64,000 bases of DNA from an uncultured Odoribacter sp. (GCA_900541415.1 UQJP01000003.1:62001-126000); one strand, 5' to 3'. Numbered from the stretch's first letter, positions 32,887-42,078 are shown. Program-made: numbers and translations. The notes: generated by a model from the letters alone, not told the origin.

Positions 32887-34890
32887 ATGAAAAAGAGAAT
32901 CTTTCTAAGTGTCATAGCCATCGCTATGGCATGTTCGCTTTTCGCACAAAAGCAACCGACGGAATCCAATCCGCAACAACCGGTCTATGAGAAAGGGAAT
33001 ACCTCCCTGCCTTCTCCCCGTTTCGCCGTTATCTCTGACGTGCACTTCGGTAACAATAAAGGAGAAGGCCCTATGGTGAAAGTACCTAAAGCCCTGAAAA
33101 ACCTCCTTGCCAAACAACCACGTATCGACGCGATTTTCGTGGTAGGTGATATTAGCGATTACGGGCAAGAGCATCAATATGACATGGTGTTGAAAGTATT
33201 CAACGACACGACTATCGTTCCGGCCAATCTTCCCGTTTTCTTTCTGATGGGAAATCACGACCATTACGGTGGCAAGAAATCATACGAAAACTATTTCAAG
33301 CTGGGACAACCGCTTCACCAATACATCGACATCAAAGGGTATCCTTTCATCACAATCAGCATGAGCGGGACCGGGGCCAACAGTTACAGCGAACAAGACC
33401 TCGGTTTTCTGGAAAAGAGCCTGGAAGACGCTGCCAAACGTTATCCCGGCAAACCTATATTTGTATTTACCCATGTACCACCGCAGAACACGGTGTATGG
33501 CACACAGCCACGCGACGGAGGCTGGGGCAGTGTTAAATTCGAACCCATTCTGAGCAAATATCCGCAAGCCGTTGTGTTTTCAGGACACTCTCATTTCCCG
33601 TTGGGTGACCCGCGTTCCATCCACCAAAACATTTACACCAGTGTAAACGACGGCAGTACCACGTATAGCGAAGTAGAGCCGGGCGTTGTGAATGAAGGAA
33701 TCCATCCTGCCCGATACGACTATGTGACAGAAGGGCTTATTGTAAACGTAGATGCGAAAACCAATATTGAGATGGAACGCTGGGATACATACAATGACGA
33801 AGAAATCCTGCCGCGCTGGTACGTTCAGGCTCCACACGACGGGACACGTTTCCTGTATAAAAACCGGACAGGAGGTGCCGCTCCCTTTTTCCGTCCCGGT
33901 GCGGCCATTCAGGTGGACAATATTAAAGAAGAAGGCTGTACGATTACTTTCCCGCAGGCTACGGACGACGAAGTGGTACACCACTACCGCATTGAAATTA
34001 TCAAAGACGGCGAAACCGTTGTTACCAACAATAAATTTTCAGGTTTTTACCTGAACAGCAAAATGCCTTTACATTTGGACGTACGCTTTCAGGGCGTTCC
34101 CAATGGCAGTAGACTGAAAGCCCGCGTAACCGCCATCGACTCATACGACAATGAATCGACACCCATTGAAAGTGCCGAATTTATCACCGATGTTTATAAG
34201 CCGGCAGCAAAAACCAAAAAACCAAAAGCCGACCTGTTTGACATTCAGTTCGCAGCCGACGGAAAAGTAAAAGACGTTTCTCCCCTGCATGTTGCCATAG
34301 AAACAGGGCAAAACACTCCCAAAACCTATAAGGACGCAACCTATAACCGCTGGACAGCCCAATTCTCCGGTTCCGGCCAATGCTATTATAAGATTGATTA
34401 CAGCCAGAACGAAAAACTGAAAAAAGCTTTCCGGGAAGGTTATACGCTGGAATTGTTCTACAAACCCAACACCACACGCAATATGTGCCCGCTGAGCGCC
34501 CAGGAAAACGGAGGAACAGGCATAGAACAGGCCAGTGGCGGCCTAATCACGTTCTTTGCCCATATTGGCGGCGGATATAAAGAACTGAAAAGTGCGGCCA
34601 GTGTTACACCGGGAAAATTTTACCATGTAGTGGCGGTTTACGATAAAGCGGCAGGAGAAACCCGAATCTATGTGAACGGTTCTCCTTCCGGGGTACGCCA
34701 GGTGAAAGGAGATTTCGGTTTTCCGGGTAATGAAAAAGCCCAGTGGATCGGAATCGGCGGAGATGCCAACGGCAACGGATTCGCCCAATTTCCCCTTGAC
34801 GGAGAAGTGATGGCTGCCCGTATGTATAACAAACCTGTCAGCCGTGACGAAGTGTATTGGATGTACAAAGAAGTAACCCGGCAAAAATAA
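32887..34890 (+). CDS. Exported metallophosphoesterase with LamG-like C-terminal domain
   Basis: 667 aa. Signal peptide MKKRIFLSVIAIAMACSLFA. The calcineurin-type domain runs to about residue 290 with ISDVHFG, GDISDYG, MGNHDHYGG, FTHVPPQ and GHSHFPLG. A fibronectin-like middle part (VVHHYRIEIIKDGE) follows. Residues about 490-660 form a concanavalin/LamG-like fold (YTLELFYKPN, FYHVVAVYDKAAGETRIYVNG). The domain pairing suggests a secreted phosphoesterase that binds a glycan or surface ligand; the substrate is unknown. Own promoter and terminator. Confidence 0.87.
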   Translation: MKKRIFLSVIAIAMACSLFAQKQPTESNPQQPVYEKGNTSLPSPRFAVISDVHFGNNKGEGPMVKVPKALKNLLAKQPRIDAIFVVGDISDYGQEHQYDMVLKVFNDTTIVPANLPVFFLMGNHDHYGGKKSYENYFKLGQPLHQYIDIKGYPFITISMSGTGANSYSEQDLGFLEKSLEDAAKRYPGKPIFVFTHVPPQNTVYGTQPRDGGWGSVKFEPILSKYPQAVVFSGHSHFPLGDPRSIHQNIYTSVNDGSTTYSEVEPGVVNEGIHPARYDYVTEGLIVNVDAKTNIEMERWDTYNDEEILPRWYVQAPHDGTRFLYKNRTGGAAPFFRPGAAIQVDNIKEEGCTITFPQATDDEVVHHYRIEIIKDGETVVTNNKFSGFYLNSKMPLHLDVRFQGVPNGSRLKARVTAIDSYDNESTPIESAEFITDVYKPAAKTKKPKADLFDIQFAADGKVKDVSPLHVAIETGQNTPKTYKDATYNRWTAQFSGSGQCYYKIDYSQNEKLKKAFREGYTLELFYKPNTTRNMCPLSAQENGGTGIEQASGGLITFFAHIGGGYKELKSAASVTPGKFYHVVAVYDKAAGETRIYVNGSPSGVRQVKGDFGFPGNEKAQWIGIGGDANGNGFAQFPLDGEVMAARMYNKPVSRDEVYWMYKEVTRQK

Positions 34891-34911
34891 ATAGGCCTTT
34901 ATACCTAAAAG

Positions 34912-34948
34912 AAGGGACTGTCTAAAATTCATCAGACAGTCCCTTTTT
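34912..34948 (+). terminator. Terminator after the phosphoesterase-LamG gene
   Basis: Perfect 12-bp stem AAGGGACTGTCT / AGACAGTCCCTT with a 10-nt loop, followed by T residues. Confidence 0.88.
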
Positions 34949-35060
34949 CTATGTTTTTATCCGTACCCCTTCCGAGGCTATTTTAAATGTTCGATTATCA
35001 AGAAAAAATTTAGACACTTTTAGTTAAACCGCAAAACCCAAAGGTTGTCCTCCCCTCCTC

Positions 35061-35855
35061 TTATACAGAAATCGCCCCTTTGATATGCGGATGCGGATCA
35101 TAATCGGTCAATTCAAAATCTTCATATTGAAAACCAAAAATATCCTTTACTTCCGGATTGATTTTCATTTTCGGTAAAGTTCTGGGCTCACGGGTCAATT
35201 GCAATTTCACCTGTTCGATATGGTTCAGGTAAATATGCGTATCTCCCAGCGTATGGACAAACTCACCCGGTTGTAAACCGCACACCTGCGCCACCATCAG
35301 GGTCAGCAACGCATAAGAAGCAATGTTAAAAGGCACTCCCAAAAAAGTATCGGCACTACGCTGATACAACTGGCAGGACAATTTTCCACCAGCCACATAA
35401 AACTGGAAAAGAGCGTGGCAGGGCGCTAACGCCATATTTTCAATATCCCCCGCATTCCAGGCGCTAACAATCAGGCGGCGCGAATCCGGTGTGTTTTTTA
35501 TATCCCGGATTACCTGAGAAATCTGATCTAAATGCGAGCCGTCAGGACGGGGCCACGACCGCCATTGGTAACCATAGATATGCCCCAGGTCGCCGTTTTC
35601 ATCAGCCCATTCATTCCAAATTTTCACCCCGTGCTCCTGCAAATATTTCACGTTCGTATCTCCTTTCAGAAACCACAATAACTCGTATATAATAGACTTT
35701 AAATGCAATTTTTTTGTTGTTAGCAACGGAAAGCCTTCCTGCAAATTAAAACGCATCTGATGTCCGAACACGCTGATCGTTCCCGTTCCGGTGCGGTCTG
35801 TTTTTTCTGTTCCTTCGGTCAAAATCCGGTCTAACAACTCCAAATATTGCTTCAT
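35061..35855 (-). CDS. thyA: Thymidylate synthase
   Basis: 264 aa, the length of classical ThyA. It converts dUMP to dTMP with methylene-tetrahydrofolate. GTEKTDRTGTGTISVFGHQM carries the phosphate-binding Arg, APCHALFQFYV the catalytic Cys (about residue 146), and QLYQRSADTFLGVPFNIASY the dUMP-binding signature. It ends in the expected PHPHIKG...AV. It sits 11 nt downstream of the O-methyltransferase gene but has its own promoter within that gene's 3' end. Confidence 0.97.
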   Translation of the reverse strand: MKQYLELLDRILTEGTEKTDRTGTGTISVFGHQMRFNLQEGFPLLTTKKLHLKSIIYELLWFLKGDTNVKYLQEHGVKIWNEWADENGDLGHIYGYQWRSWPRPDGSHLDQISQVIRDIKNTPDSRRLIVSAWNAGDIENMALAPCHALFQFYVAGGKLSCQLYQRSADTFLGVPFNIASYALLTLMVAQVCGLQPGEFVHTLGDTHIYLNHIEQVKLQLTREPRTLPKMKINPEVKDIFGFQYEDFELTDYDPHPHIKGAISV

Positions 35856-35866
35856 AACATTTTTAT

Positions 35867-36520
35867 TTATAGGTCAAAGATAATCTTTTTACGTATTAAC
35901 ATCAATCCGTGGCGAAAAGGCAGCAATATATTCTCAACCCGGTTATCCGCCTGGACATACTCATTAAAAGCCAGAATCCCTTTGGTCTGGGCATCCCTGC
36001 TTGCTTCGTCCACTACTTTCCCGTCCCAAAGCACATCGTCGGCAAGGATCAGTCCGCCGGGACGCACCTTGTCGAAAATCAGGTTATAGTAGTCTATATA
36101 TTGCCTCTTGTCGGCATCGATAAACACCAGGTCAAAAAATTCGTCCAATTGCGGAATAATCTCACAGGCATCGCCCACGTGAAAAACGATCTTTTCCTCC
36201 AATCCGCTTTTAGCCATAAATTCACGGGCGAAATCCTCGATCTCGTCATTAATATCGATGGTATGTACCATCCCTCCGGCCTCCAATCCCATAGCCATAG
36301 AAATAGCGGCATACCCCGTAAACGTACCGATCTCAAGCACCCGCTTCGCATTCACCAAACGGCACATCATTTTCAGAAACTGCCCCTGCATGTTTCCGGA
36401 AAGCATCCGGGGACGCAGGGTCTTTAAATGGGTGACCCGCGACAACTCTTCAAGCACCGGAGGTTCGGGCTCGGAATGGGCTTCTATGTATTTTTCCAGT
36501 TCTGTATTTACTTCGATCAT
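35867..36520 (-). CDS. SAM-dependent O-methyltransferase (catechol-OMT-like)
   Basis: 217 aa from ATG 36518-36520; a TTG start seven codons upstream also exists, but AAGGAT precedes the ATG. Motif I is VLEIGTFTGYAAISMAMGL (about residue 64). LVFIDADKRQYIDYY and ILADDVLWDGKV are the metal-binding Asp-Asn/Asp region of the class I cation-dependent O-methyltransferases. The substrate is unknown. It lies between the M16 protease (upstream, same strand) and thyA. Confidence 0.88.
   Translation of the reverse strand: MIEVNTELEKYIEAHSEPEPPVLEELSRVTHLKTLRPRMLSGNMQGQFLKMMCRLVNAKRVLEIGTFTGYAAISMAMGLEAGGMVHTIDINDEIEDFAREFMAKSGLEEKIVFHVGDACEIIPQLDEFFDLVFIDADKRQYIDYYNLIFDKVRPGGLILADDVLWDGKVVDEASRDAQTKGILAFNEYVQADNRVENILLPFRHGLMLIRKKIIFDL
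35875..35905 (-). promoter_or_regulatory. thyA promoter inside the end of the O-methyltransferase gene
   Basis: On the minus strand, TTG (35903-35905), then 20 nt, then TATCTTTG (35875-35882). The thyA ATG is 20 nt after the -7 box. Confidence 0.6.
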
Positions 36521-36568
36521 ATCCTTTACATTAAACTGCAACCGATGCCGTTTTCTTGATTTACCGAC

Positions 36569-37786
36569 TTACTTATAGATCAGCACCGACTGACGTTCAG
36601 GAGCAAACACCTCTATCGCCACCTGTTGCAGCAATCGGGCATCCACTTCCCCTACTTTCTCATACACATATTCCAGATCGTCCACCTTATCGTAGATCAG
36701 AAAACTCTTGCCGATAGACAACATCATATTCTCGTAATTCTCCGACGAAAGAGTGATTTGTCCGATCATTTGCGTTTTAGCTTTCCGCAACTGCATCTGC
36801 CCCAAAGGCTCTTCACAAAGCAGTGCCATTTCCCGGCGGCAAAGCCGTAAGCACTTTTCAATATCCTCGGCATCACAGCCGAAATACACGGTAAACACTC
36901 CGGTATCCGAATAAGGGGTATAAGAAGCCTCTATATTATAGGCCAGACCATATTTTTCCCGGATATTCAAATTCAACCTCGAATTCATTCCTGTCCCCCC
37001 CAATATATCGACCAGCAACGATAGGGCTAAACGGTTTTCCTGCGTATAATCATAGGCTATATTTCCCAAGATACAATGATTCTGGTAGGTTTCCAGATTC
37101 ACTTCCTTGAAGCAGGGAACATAAATTTCCGGTTTCAGGCGTACCAGCTGGGAAGTATCTTCGTCGATCCCGTCAAAATATTTTTCAATCAGGCGCACCA
37201 ATTTTTCAAACGGAATATCCCCGATGGAGCTGATAACCATACGCCCCGGTTTATAGTTCCGTTTCACAAACTCCTGTATCTTTTCCCGCTTCAGGCCCCT
37301 GACCGCTTCCTCGCTACCCAAAATATTCCTCCCGATCGGATAACCCTTATAAATCAATCCTTCGAAATCATCGTAAATCAACTCTCCGGGACTGTCTTTA
37401 TAGGAATTGATTTCATCGATCACCACTTCTTTTTCTTTCTCGATCTCCTTTTCAGGAAACACGGAATGAAAAACAATATCTGAAAATAACTCCAATGTCC
37501 GTTCATAATCTTTGGCAAGAAAAGAGGCATAAATACATGTGTCCTCTTTCGTGGTATAGGCATTCAGCTCCCCTCCCACATCTTCGATCCGGCTCAATAT
37601 ATGGTAAGCTTTTCTCTTCTCTGTTCCTTTGAAAATAACGTGTTCGATAAAATGGGCAATTCCTTCTTCGTCCTCTAATTCATCACGTGTCCCCACCCCG
37701 ATAATCAACCCGCAATAAGCAGCCTTATTGGGGACATGCTGATGTATTATTTTTAAACCGTTTTTCAGTATATGTGTCTGATACAT
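36569..37786 (-). CDS. M16-family (pitrilysin/processing-peptidase-like) zinc protease
   Basis: 405 aa. The inverted zinc motif HFIEHVIFKGT (HxxEH, about residue 45) is intact, with the distal Glu in the EVVIDEINSYKDSPGE stretch. The rest has the two-lobe M16B pattern (IGDIPFEKLVRLIEKYF, LNIREKYGLAYNIEA). No signal peptide is present, so the protein is probably cytoplasmic, or exported in a way not visible from sequence. It has a minus-strand -7 box 33 nt upstream and a 48-nt gap to the O-methyltransferase. Confidence 0.9.
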   Translation of the reverse strand: MYQTHILKNGLKIIHQHVPNKAAYCGLIIGVGTRDELEDEEGIAHFIEHVIFKGTEKRKAYHILSRIEDVGGELNAYTTKEDTCIYASFLAKDYERTLELFSDIVFHSVFPEKEIEKEKEVVIDEINSYKDSPGELIYDDFEGLIYKGYPIGRNILGSEEAVRGLKREKIQEFVKRNYKPGRMVISSIGDIPFEKLVRLIEKYFDGIDEDTSQLVRLKPEIYVPCFKEVNLETYQNHCILGNIAYDYTQENRLALSLLVDILGGTGMNSRLNLNIREKYGLAYNIEASYTPYSDTGVFTVYFGCDAEDIEKCLRLCRREMALLCEEPLGQMQLRKAKTQMIGQITLSSENYENMMLSIGKSFLIYDKVDDLEYVYEKVGEVDARLLQQVAIEVFAPERQSVLIYK

Positions 37787-37819
37787 GACGGATAATCCTC
37801 TCTATACAATTTTAGTCTG

Positions 37820-37827
37820 CAAAAGTA
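37820..37827 (-). promoter_or_regulatory. -7 element TACTTTTG (minus) for the M16 gene
   Basis: Exact consensus on the minus strand. TTCG lies 18 nt further upstream as a weak -33 box. Confidence 0.5.
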
Positions 37828-37862
37828 GCTAAAAAAGCACACAAGGCGAAAAGTTGCGGAAG

Positions 37863-37893
37863 AATAAAAAAAGCCCCGCTAACACGGGGCTTT
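37863..37893 (-). terminator. Terminator of the trigger factor gene
   Basis: Perfect 9-bp stem AAAGCCCCG / CGGGGCTTT with a 6-nt loop. The T run is on the minus strand, 20 nt after the tig stop. Confidence 0.88.
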
Positions 37894-37913
37894 ATATTGA
37901 CTAAAAACAAGGG

Positions 37914-39266
37914 TTATTTCTGGAACAATTTTTCGAAATCGGCCATAGAGATTTCCTGTTCTTCCACCTTCACATTTTCCTTGACCACAGCAAACACTTT
38001 TTCATCCAAGGCTCTCTCGTATAAGTGCTGACGCTGTTTTTCGTCTTCCAGCAATTTAACGGCAAATCCGTCAAGCTGTTCGTCGGTCAGCCCGTACAGT
38101 CCATACTGTTGCAACTGGGCAGCAGCGATCTGGCGTGCTTCTTTTTTCATGTCGTCAGACTCAACTTTGATACCGAATTCTTTCACAATTGCCGATTTGA
38201 TCAATTGCCACTTAAATTCATCCCGGTAACCTTCGAAGTCTTTTTCAACTTCTTCCGCCGTTATGCCTTTGTTCACAGCAACAATCCATCTTTTCAGGAA
38301 TGCTTCCGGAAGCACAACATCTTCGTTTTTCTTCAGTAATTTTTCTTTAGCATCAACTGTGAAACGATATTCGGCATGTCCTTTCAATTGGTTTTCAATA
38401 TCTTCTTTCACTTTAGCGCGAAATTCTTCCACAGTTTTCACCGTTCCTTCGCCATATACTTTGTTGAACAACTCTTCGTTCACCTCGGCATCAACATAAC
38501 GTTTGATCTCTTTAACGATGAAGCAGAAATTTTCTCCGGCTTTAGCAGCTTCTTCTTTAGAAACTCCCAACATGGCAGCATAATCGGCAGCATTCGGATA
38601 AGCTTTGGCAGCATTGAATTTCACTTCTTCACCCACCTTTTTGCCTTTGAAAAGTTTCACAGCATCCTCATCTTTCATATGGAATACCGACATTGATGCG
38701 TCTTCGTTTTTGATTCCGCCTTCTTTCTCTTTGCCATCAGCATCCAGCTCGATCAATTCTCCTTTCAGGTATTCTGTTCCTTCGATCTCGTCCACCGGAA
38801 TCATATTTCCGTTGTTTTTACAAACATTTTCAATCTGTTTGTCGATCATTTCATCATCTACTTTAATAGAATAGAAAGGCACTTTTTCACGTTTGCTCAT
38901 TTTGGCATTCACTTCCGGAGAAAGAGCTATATCATAAAGGAATTCGAAATTTTCATCTTCCAGATTCAGTTCCTTCTGTTCTGTTTCGTTAGGAAGCGGT
39001 TCACCTAAAATCTGTAAGTCGTTTTCTTTAATATAATTGGAAAGAGCCTCTCCCAAAACCTTATTGATCTCCTCTACCAAAAGAGCTTTCCCATACATCT
39101 TTTTAACGATCCCCATCGGGGTCTTTCCTTTACGGAATCCATCGATTACCACTCTTTTCTGATAATCTTTCAATGCACTTTCTACGCGTCCAGCGTAATC
39201 CTCTTTACCTAATTCAATCTTAATGGTTGCATTCAGATCGTCAATTTGGTTTTTTGTTATATTCAT
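37914..39266 (-). CDS. tig: Trigger factor
   Basis: 450 aa ribosome-associated chaperone. The ribosome-binding domain has the loop GFRKGKTPMGIVKKMYG (about residues 42-58, matching the GFRxGKxP signature). A central degenerate FKBP-like region is followed by the long helical C-terminal arms (ENQLKGHAEYRFTVDAKEKL). The PPIase part is diverged, as usual in Bacteroidetes. A 24-bp imperfect palindrome lies in its 5' region and a tRNA-Leu terminator stands further upstream. Confidence 0.93.
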   Translation of the reverse strand: MNITKNQIDDLNATIKIELGKEDYAGRVESALKDYQKRVVIDGFRKGKTPMGIVKKMYGKALLVEEINKVLGEALSNYIKENDLQILGEPLPNETEQKELNLEDENFEFLYDIALSPEVNAKMSKREKVPFYSIKVDDEMIDKQIENVCKNNGNMIPVDEIEGTEYLKGELIELDADGKEKEGGIKNEDASMSVFHMKDEDAVKLFKGKKVGEEVKFNAAKAYPNAADYAAMLGVSKEEAAKAGENFCFIVKEIKRYVDAEVNEELFNKVYGEGTVKTVEEFRAKVKEDIENQLKGHAEYRFTVDAKEKLLKKNEDVVLPEAFLKRWIVAVNKGITAEEVEKDFEGYRDEFKWQLIKSAIVKEFGIKVESDDMKKEARQIAAAQLQQYGLYGLTDEQLDGFAVKLLEDEKQRQHLYERALDEKVFAVVKENVKVEEQEISMADFEKLFQK

Positions 39267-39286
39267 GCCAATCGTTTTGTTACGCA

Positions 39287-39310
39287 GTTATAACTGTATA
39301 CAGTCATAAC
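39287..39310 (-). promoter_or_regulatory. 24-bp imperfect palindrome upstream of tig
   Basis: A dyad with 11 of 12 complementary pairs, centred on CTGTATACAG, 21 nt before the tig start codon. It could be an operator or a 5'-UTR hairpin. Confidence 0.4.
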
Positions 39311-39345
39311 AATTTGAATTATTTATTCTATTTATCAACAAATTC

Positions 39346-39374
39346 AAAAAAAGCCACCTCACAAAAGGCGGCTT
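39346..39374 (-). terminator. Terminator of the tRNA-Leu gene
   Basis: AAGCCGCC / GGTGGCTT stem on the minus strand (one G-T pair) with an 8-nt loop, followed by a T run, directly after the tRNA. Confidence 0.8.
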
Positions 39375-39383
39375 CCCCAATAT

Positions 39384-39468
39384 TGGTACGGGCGAAGGGA
39401 CTCGAACCCCCAAGTCTTGCGACACTAGATCCTAAGTCTAGCGTGTCTACCAATTCCACCACGCCCGC
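39384..39468 (-). tRNA. tRNA-Leu (anticodon UAG)
   Basis: 85 nt including an encoded CCA end. The acceptor arm GCGGGCG pairs with CGCCCGT (first pair G-U). The anticodon stem CTAGA/TCTAG holds loop CTTAGGA, giving anticodon TAG, and GGTTCGAGTCC is the T-arm. The long variable arm (TGTCGCAAGACT region) is as expected for a class II tRNA. It has its own near-perfect promoter and terminator. Confidence 0.96.
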
Positions 39469-39489
39469 GTGCCAGTTTTTTTGACGTTG

Positions 39490-39520
39490 CAAAAGTAATC
39501 CAAATTTTTGAACCACCAAA
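39490..39520 (-). promoter_or_regulatory. tRNA-Leu promoter
   Basis: On the minus strand, TTTG (39517-39520), then 19 nt, then TACTTTTG (39490-39497). This is the best full match to the Bacteroidetes consensus in the window. Confidence 0.8.
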
Positions 39521-39644
39521 CAGTAGGGCTAATTTTATTTAAACGGTACATAAAGAAGCAGATACCCTTTACCTACCGCTTATCTTCCTTTTAATAGCTC
39601 AACAACCGGATCTCACATCTCCCCGGGCTTTTTATTCCTTTTGC

Positions 39645-40376
39645 TTATTTCTTTTTTCTCAATTCGAAATTCTTACCCAAATACACCCGTCTCACTTCAG
39701 GGTCTGCCGCCAAATGCTCTGCCGTTCCGGACTGCAATATCCGCCCGTCATACAGCAAATAAGCCCGGTCCGTAATCGACAGGGTTTCCTGCACATTATG
39801 GTCGGTGATCAGGATTCCGATATTTTTTTCTTTCAATTTTTGAACAATGCTTTGAATATCCTCCACTGCAATGGGGTCAACCCCGGCAAAAGGCTCGTCC
39901 AGCAAAATAAATTTCGGGTGGATCGACAGAGCCCGCGCAATCTCGGTCCGGCGGCGTTCCCCACCTGAAAGCTGGATTCCCAAACTTTTACGGATGTGCT
40001 GTAAACCAAATTCATCCAGCATTTCTTCCAGGCGAACTTTCTGTTCCTCTTTCGTCATGGAAGTCATTTCCATGACCGCCTTGATATTATCCTCCACGCT
40101 CAATCTCCGGAATACAGAAGCCTCCTGTGCCAGGTAACCCACTCCGAATTGCGCCCGCTTATACACCGGTTCTTTCGTTATTTCCTGGTCGTCAAGAAAT
40201 ATCCTTCCGCCATTAGGCGTAATCAGCCCCACAATCATATAAAACGAAGTTGTCTTTCCAGCCCCGTTCGGACCTAACAATCCCACAATCTCCCCCTGCT
40301 CCACCTGCACGGAAACGTCCTTAACAACCGTGCGGCTTTTATATTTTTTGACTAAATGTTCCGCTCTTAATATCAT
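39645..40376 (-). CDS. lptB: LPS export ABC transporter ATP-binding protein
   Basis: 243 aa from ATG 40374-40376 (MILRAEHLVKKYKSRTVVKD); an ATG two codons earlier is possible. Walker A is GLLGPNGAGKTTSFYMIVGL, the signature is LSGGERRRTEIARAL, Walker B is FILLDEPFAGVDP, and the switch His is in LITDHNVQETL. The YLAQEASVFRRLSVEDNI Q-loop region is diagnostic for LptB. It powers LPS extraction from the inner membrane with LptFG, which are not in this window. It has a minus-strand TATCTTTG box. Confidence 0.95.
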   Translation of the reverse strand: MILRAEHLVKKYKSRTVVKDVSVQVEQGEIVGLLGPNGAGKTTSFYMIVGLITPNGGRIFLDDQEITKEPVYKRAQFGVGYLAQEASVFRRLSVEDNIKAVMEMTSMTKEEQKVRLEEMLDEFGLQHIRKSLGIQLSGGERRRTEIARALSIHPKFILLDEPFAGVDPIAVEDIQSIVQKLKEKNIGILITDHNVQETLSITDRAYLLYDGRILQSGTAEHLAADPEVRRVYLGKNFELRKKK

Positions 40377-40396
40377 GCACATTCCATTTTATGAAG

Positions 40397-40404
40397 CAAA
40401 GATA
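40397..40404 (-). promoter_or_regulatory. -7 element TATCTTTG (minus) for lptB
   Basis: Exact consensus, 20 nt before the lptB ATG. Confidence 0.55.
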
Positions 40405-40694
40405 AAAACAAAAAATGAGAATATGGGCAGGTTATGATAGAAAAGCTATATCAGAGGGCTTTAGGAATTGGGCGCAGGTAATATAAACCCATCAACGGGT
40501 TTTAAAGCCATATAAACCGAAATATCATGATTAAACCGTTAACTCCAGATTAGAGGAATACTACGTTTCACCGGATTTACAAATATCTGATTTACATATT
40601 TTAATGGCAGCAACCCGTAAACATTGCCACTCTCTTTAAAGAATAAAACTTGCGTTTGCCTATCTTTCTACTTTCCCTCAATGTCCTCTCCGGT
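40405..40694. other. Non-coding interval, nothing recognised
   Basis: Stops are frequent in all frames. There is one small hairpin (AAACCC-6 nt-GGGTTT, 40485-40502). No RNA gene or repeat was recognised. Confidence 0.5.
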
Positions 40695-40751
40695 GAAAAT
40701 AAAAAAACAGCGTACGAATGGGCTATCAATATCTGAATCCATTCGTACGCT
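40695..40751 (-). terminator. Terminator of the acyltransferase unit
   Basis: Perfect 13-bp stem AGCGTACGAATGG / CCATTCGTACGCT with a 17-nt loop. On the minus strand it is followed by seven T. It lies about 50 nt after the acyltransferase stop. Confidence 0.85.
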
Positions 40752-40803
40752 ATCTATTTTTAATAGGAAGAATATTTCTACTTCGTTTCCTTCTACCCTA
40801 TGT

Positions 40804-41997
40804 TTACTTGAACCGTTTTGTCAGCCACTTACGTACCGGCTCGTCGTAGAATTTAAGGCAAGCATAAGCCAAAACGACGCTTGCGACGCATACAGCGATA
40901 GCTATCGGCCACGTTTCGCCCAAAGTATAGTATTTATTGTCGATGAGCCAGGCATAAAACAGATACATCAGCGGATAATGCACAATGTAAACCGGGTATG
41001 ATATGTCACCCAAGAACTTACATATACCCGTGGAAAACTTATCCGTCGTGACACCCGAAGCGGCCATCCAAATCAGCAGGGGAAACACACAAACAATACA
41101 GAATGCCTCGTAAAGACCATTCAAGCAAATATATTCATTTCCTTCGATAAACGGCACATGGAAGAGTACAACCAAGATCACCGAGCAAATCCAAAACGCT
41201 CCGCGAATCTTTATGGGCTTAAAATGGTGCTGAATGAGCATCCCCATCGTGAACGGAAATAACATGCGAATAAGTCCCCCGAAAAAATTCGCCACATCGA
41301 GAGTCCACCCCACACCAAACATACCGTACCCAGCCGCATCAGTTGTCGTGTACCAAACAACCGCCACACCAAGCACGGCCACCAGCACAGCCAGCCATTT
41401 ATCCGACAAGCGACGCACGAACAACGCATAAAGAATATTGCCGATATATTCAAAGAAAAGCGACCACGCAGGGCCATTCAACGGGAACATCTCTCCATTG
41501 CCACGCACATCGTAGCCCGCTCCCGGTATGGCAGGCGGGATAAACAAAGCACACAATAACATCCATCAACCCGGTATGGAAGGAATGAAAAACATGGCAC
41601 AAAGGAACGCTACCGTCACCATCGAAATGCCAACGTGAGTACCCTCCCACGTCACACCACCTTGCATGAGATAGGCGATAAGACCTATCACCGCGCCCAT
41701 AATCACCATGGGATGCAAACGGATAAGCCGGCGCTTGAAAAAACTTTTCAGCGTGAGTTTTTTCTTAGCCCAGCGATCATCGTAGGCATAAGCGATAACA
41801 AAACCCGAAAGAATAAAGAAAAAATCGACAGCCAAATAGCCATGGTTGATGGATTCGATAATACCTCCACCCGCGAAAGCAAAGCCTTCAAACACATGGT
41901 ACCAAATAACAAGAAGTGCCGCCACGCCTCTCAACCCGTCGAGAAGTTCATAATGGGGCTTGCTGTCGGCATAGGTTGCCGATGAAATGTTTTGCAT
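40804..41997 (-). pseudogene. Acyltransferase-3 (OafA/YrhL type) interrupted by in-frame TGA
   Basis: Two ORFs in the same frame, 41566-41997 (143 aa) and 40804-41562 (252 aa), are separated only by a TGA (41566-41568) and one Trp codon. Read through, they give a 397-residue, roughly 10-span membrane acyltransferase: LLDGLRGVAALLVIWYHV with the catalytic His at the N-terminus, RRLIRLHP, and later NGPAWSLFFEYIGNILYA. The sequence around the stop reads CAMFFIPSIPG-stop-W-MLLCALFIPPAIPG, two similar segments 16 codons apart. Family role: O-acylation of surface sugars. It is probably inactive, or expressed as fragments, unless the TGA is a sequence error or is suppressed. It shares a minus-strand unit with the Crp/Fnr-type regulator upstream. 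Confidence 0.85.
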
Positions 41998-42078
41998 AAT
42001 CTGTGTGTTTATTAGTTCCTATTTTCAACATACAAAAGTACGCTGTTCGCGCCGACAAACTTTTGTCCTACGTCAAAA

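Noticed and set aside
39328..39519. 63-codon ORF across the tRNA-Leu region
   Set aside because: It covers the tRNA gene and its terminator; the translated text is tRNA sequence (GVVELVDTLDLGSS), a well-known false protein.
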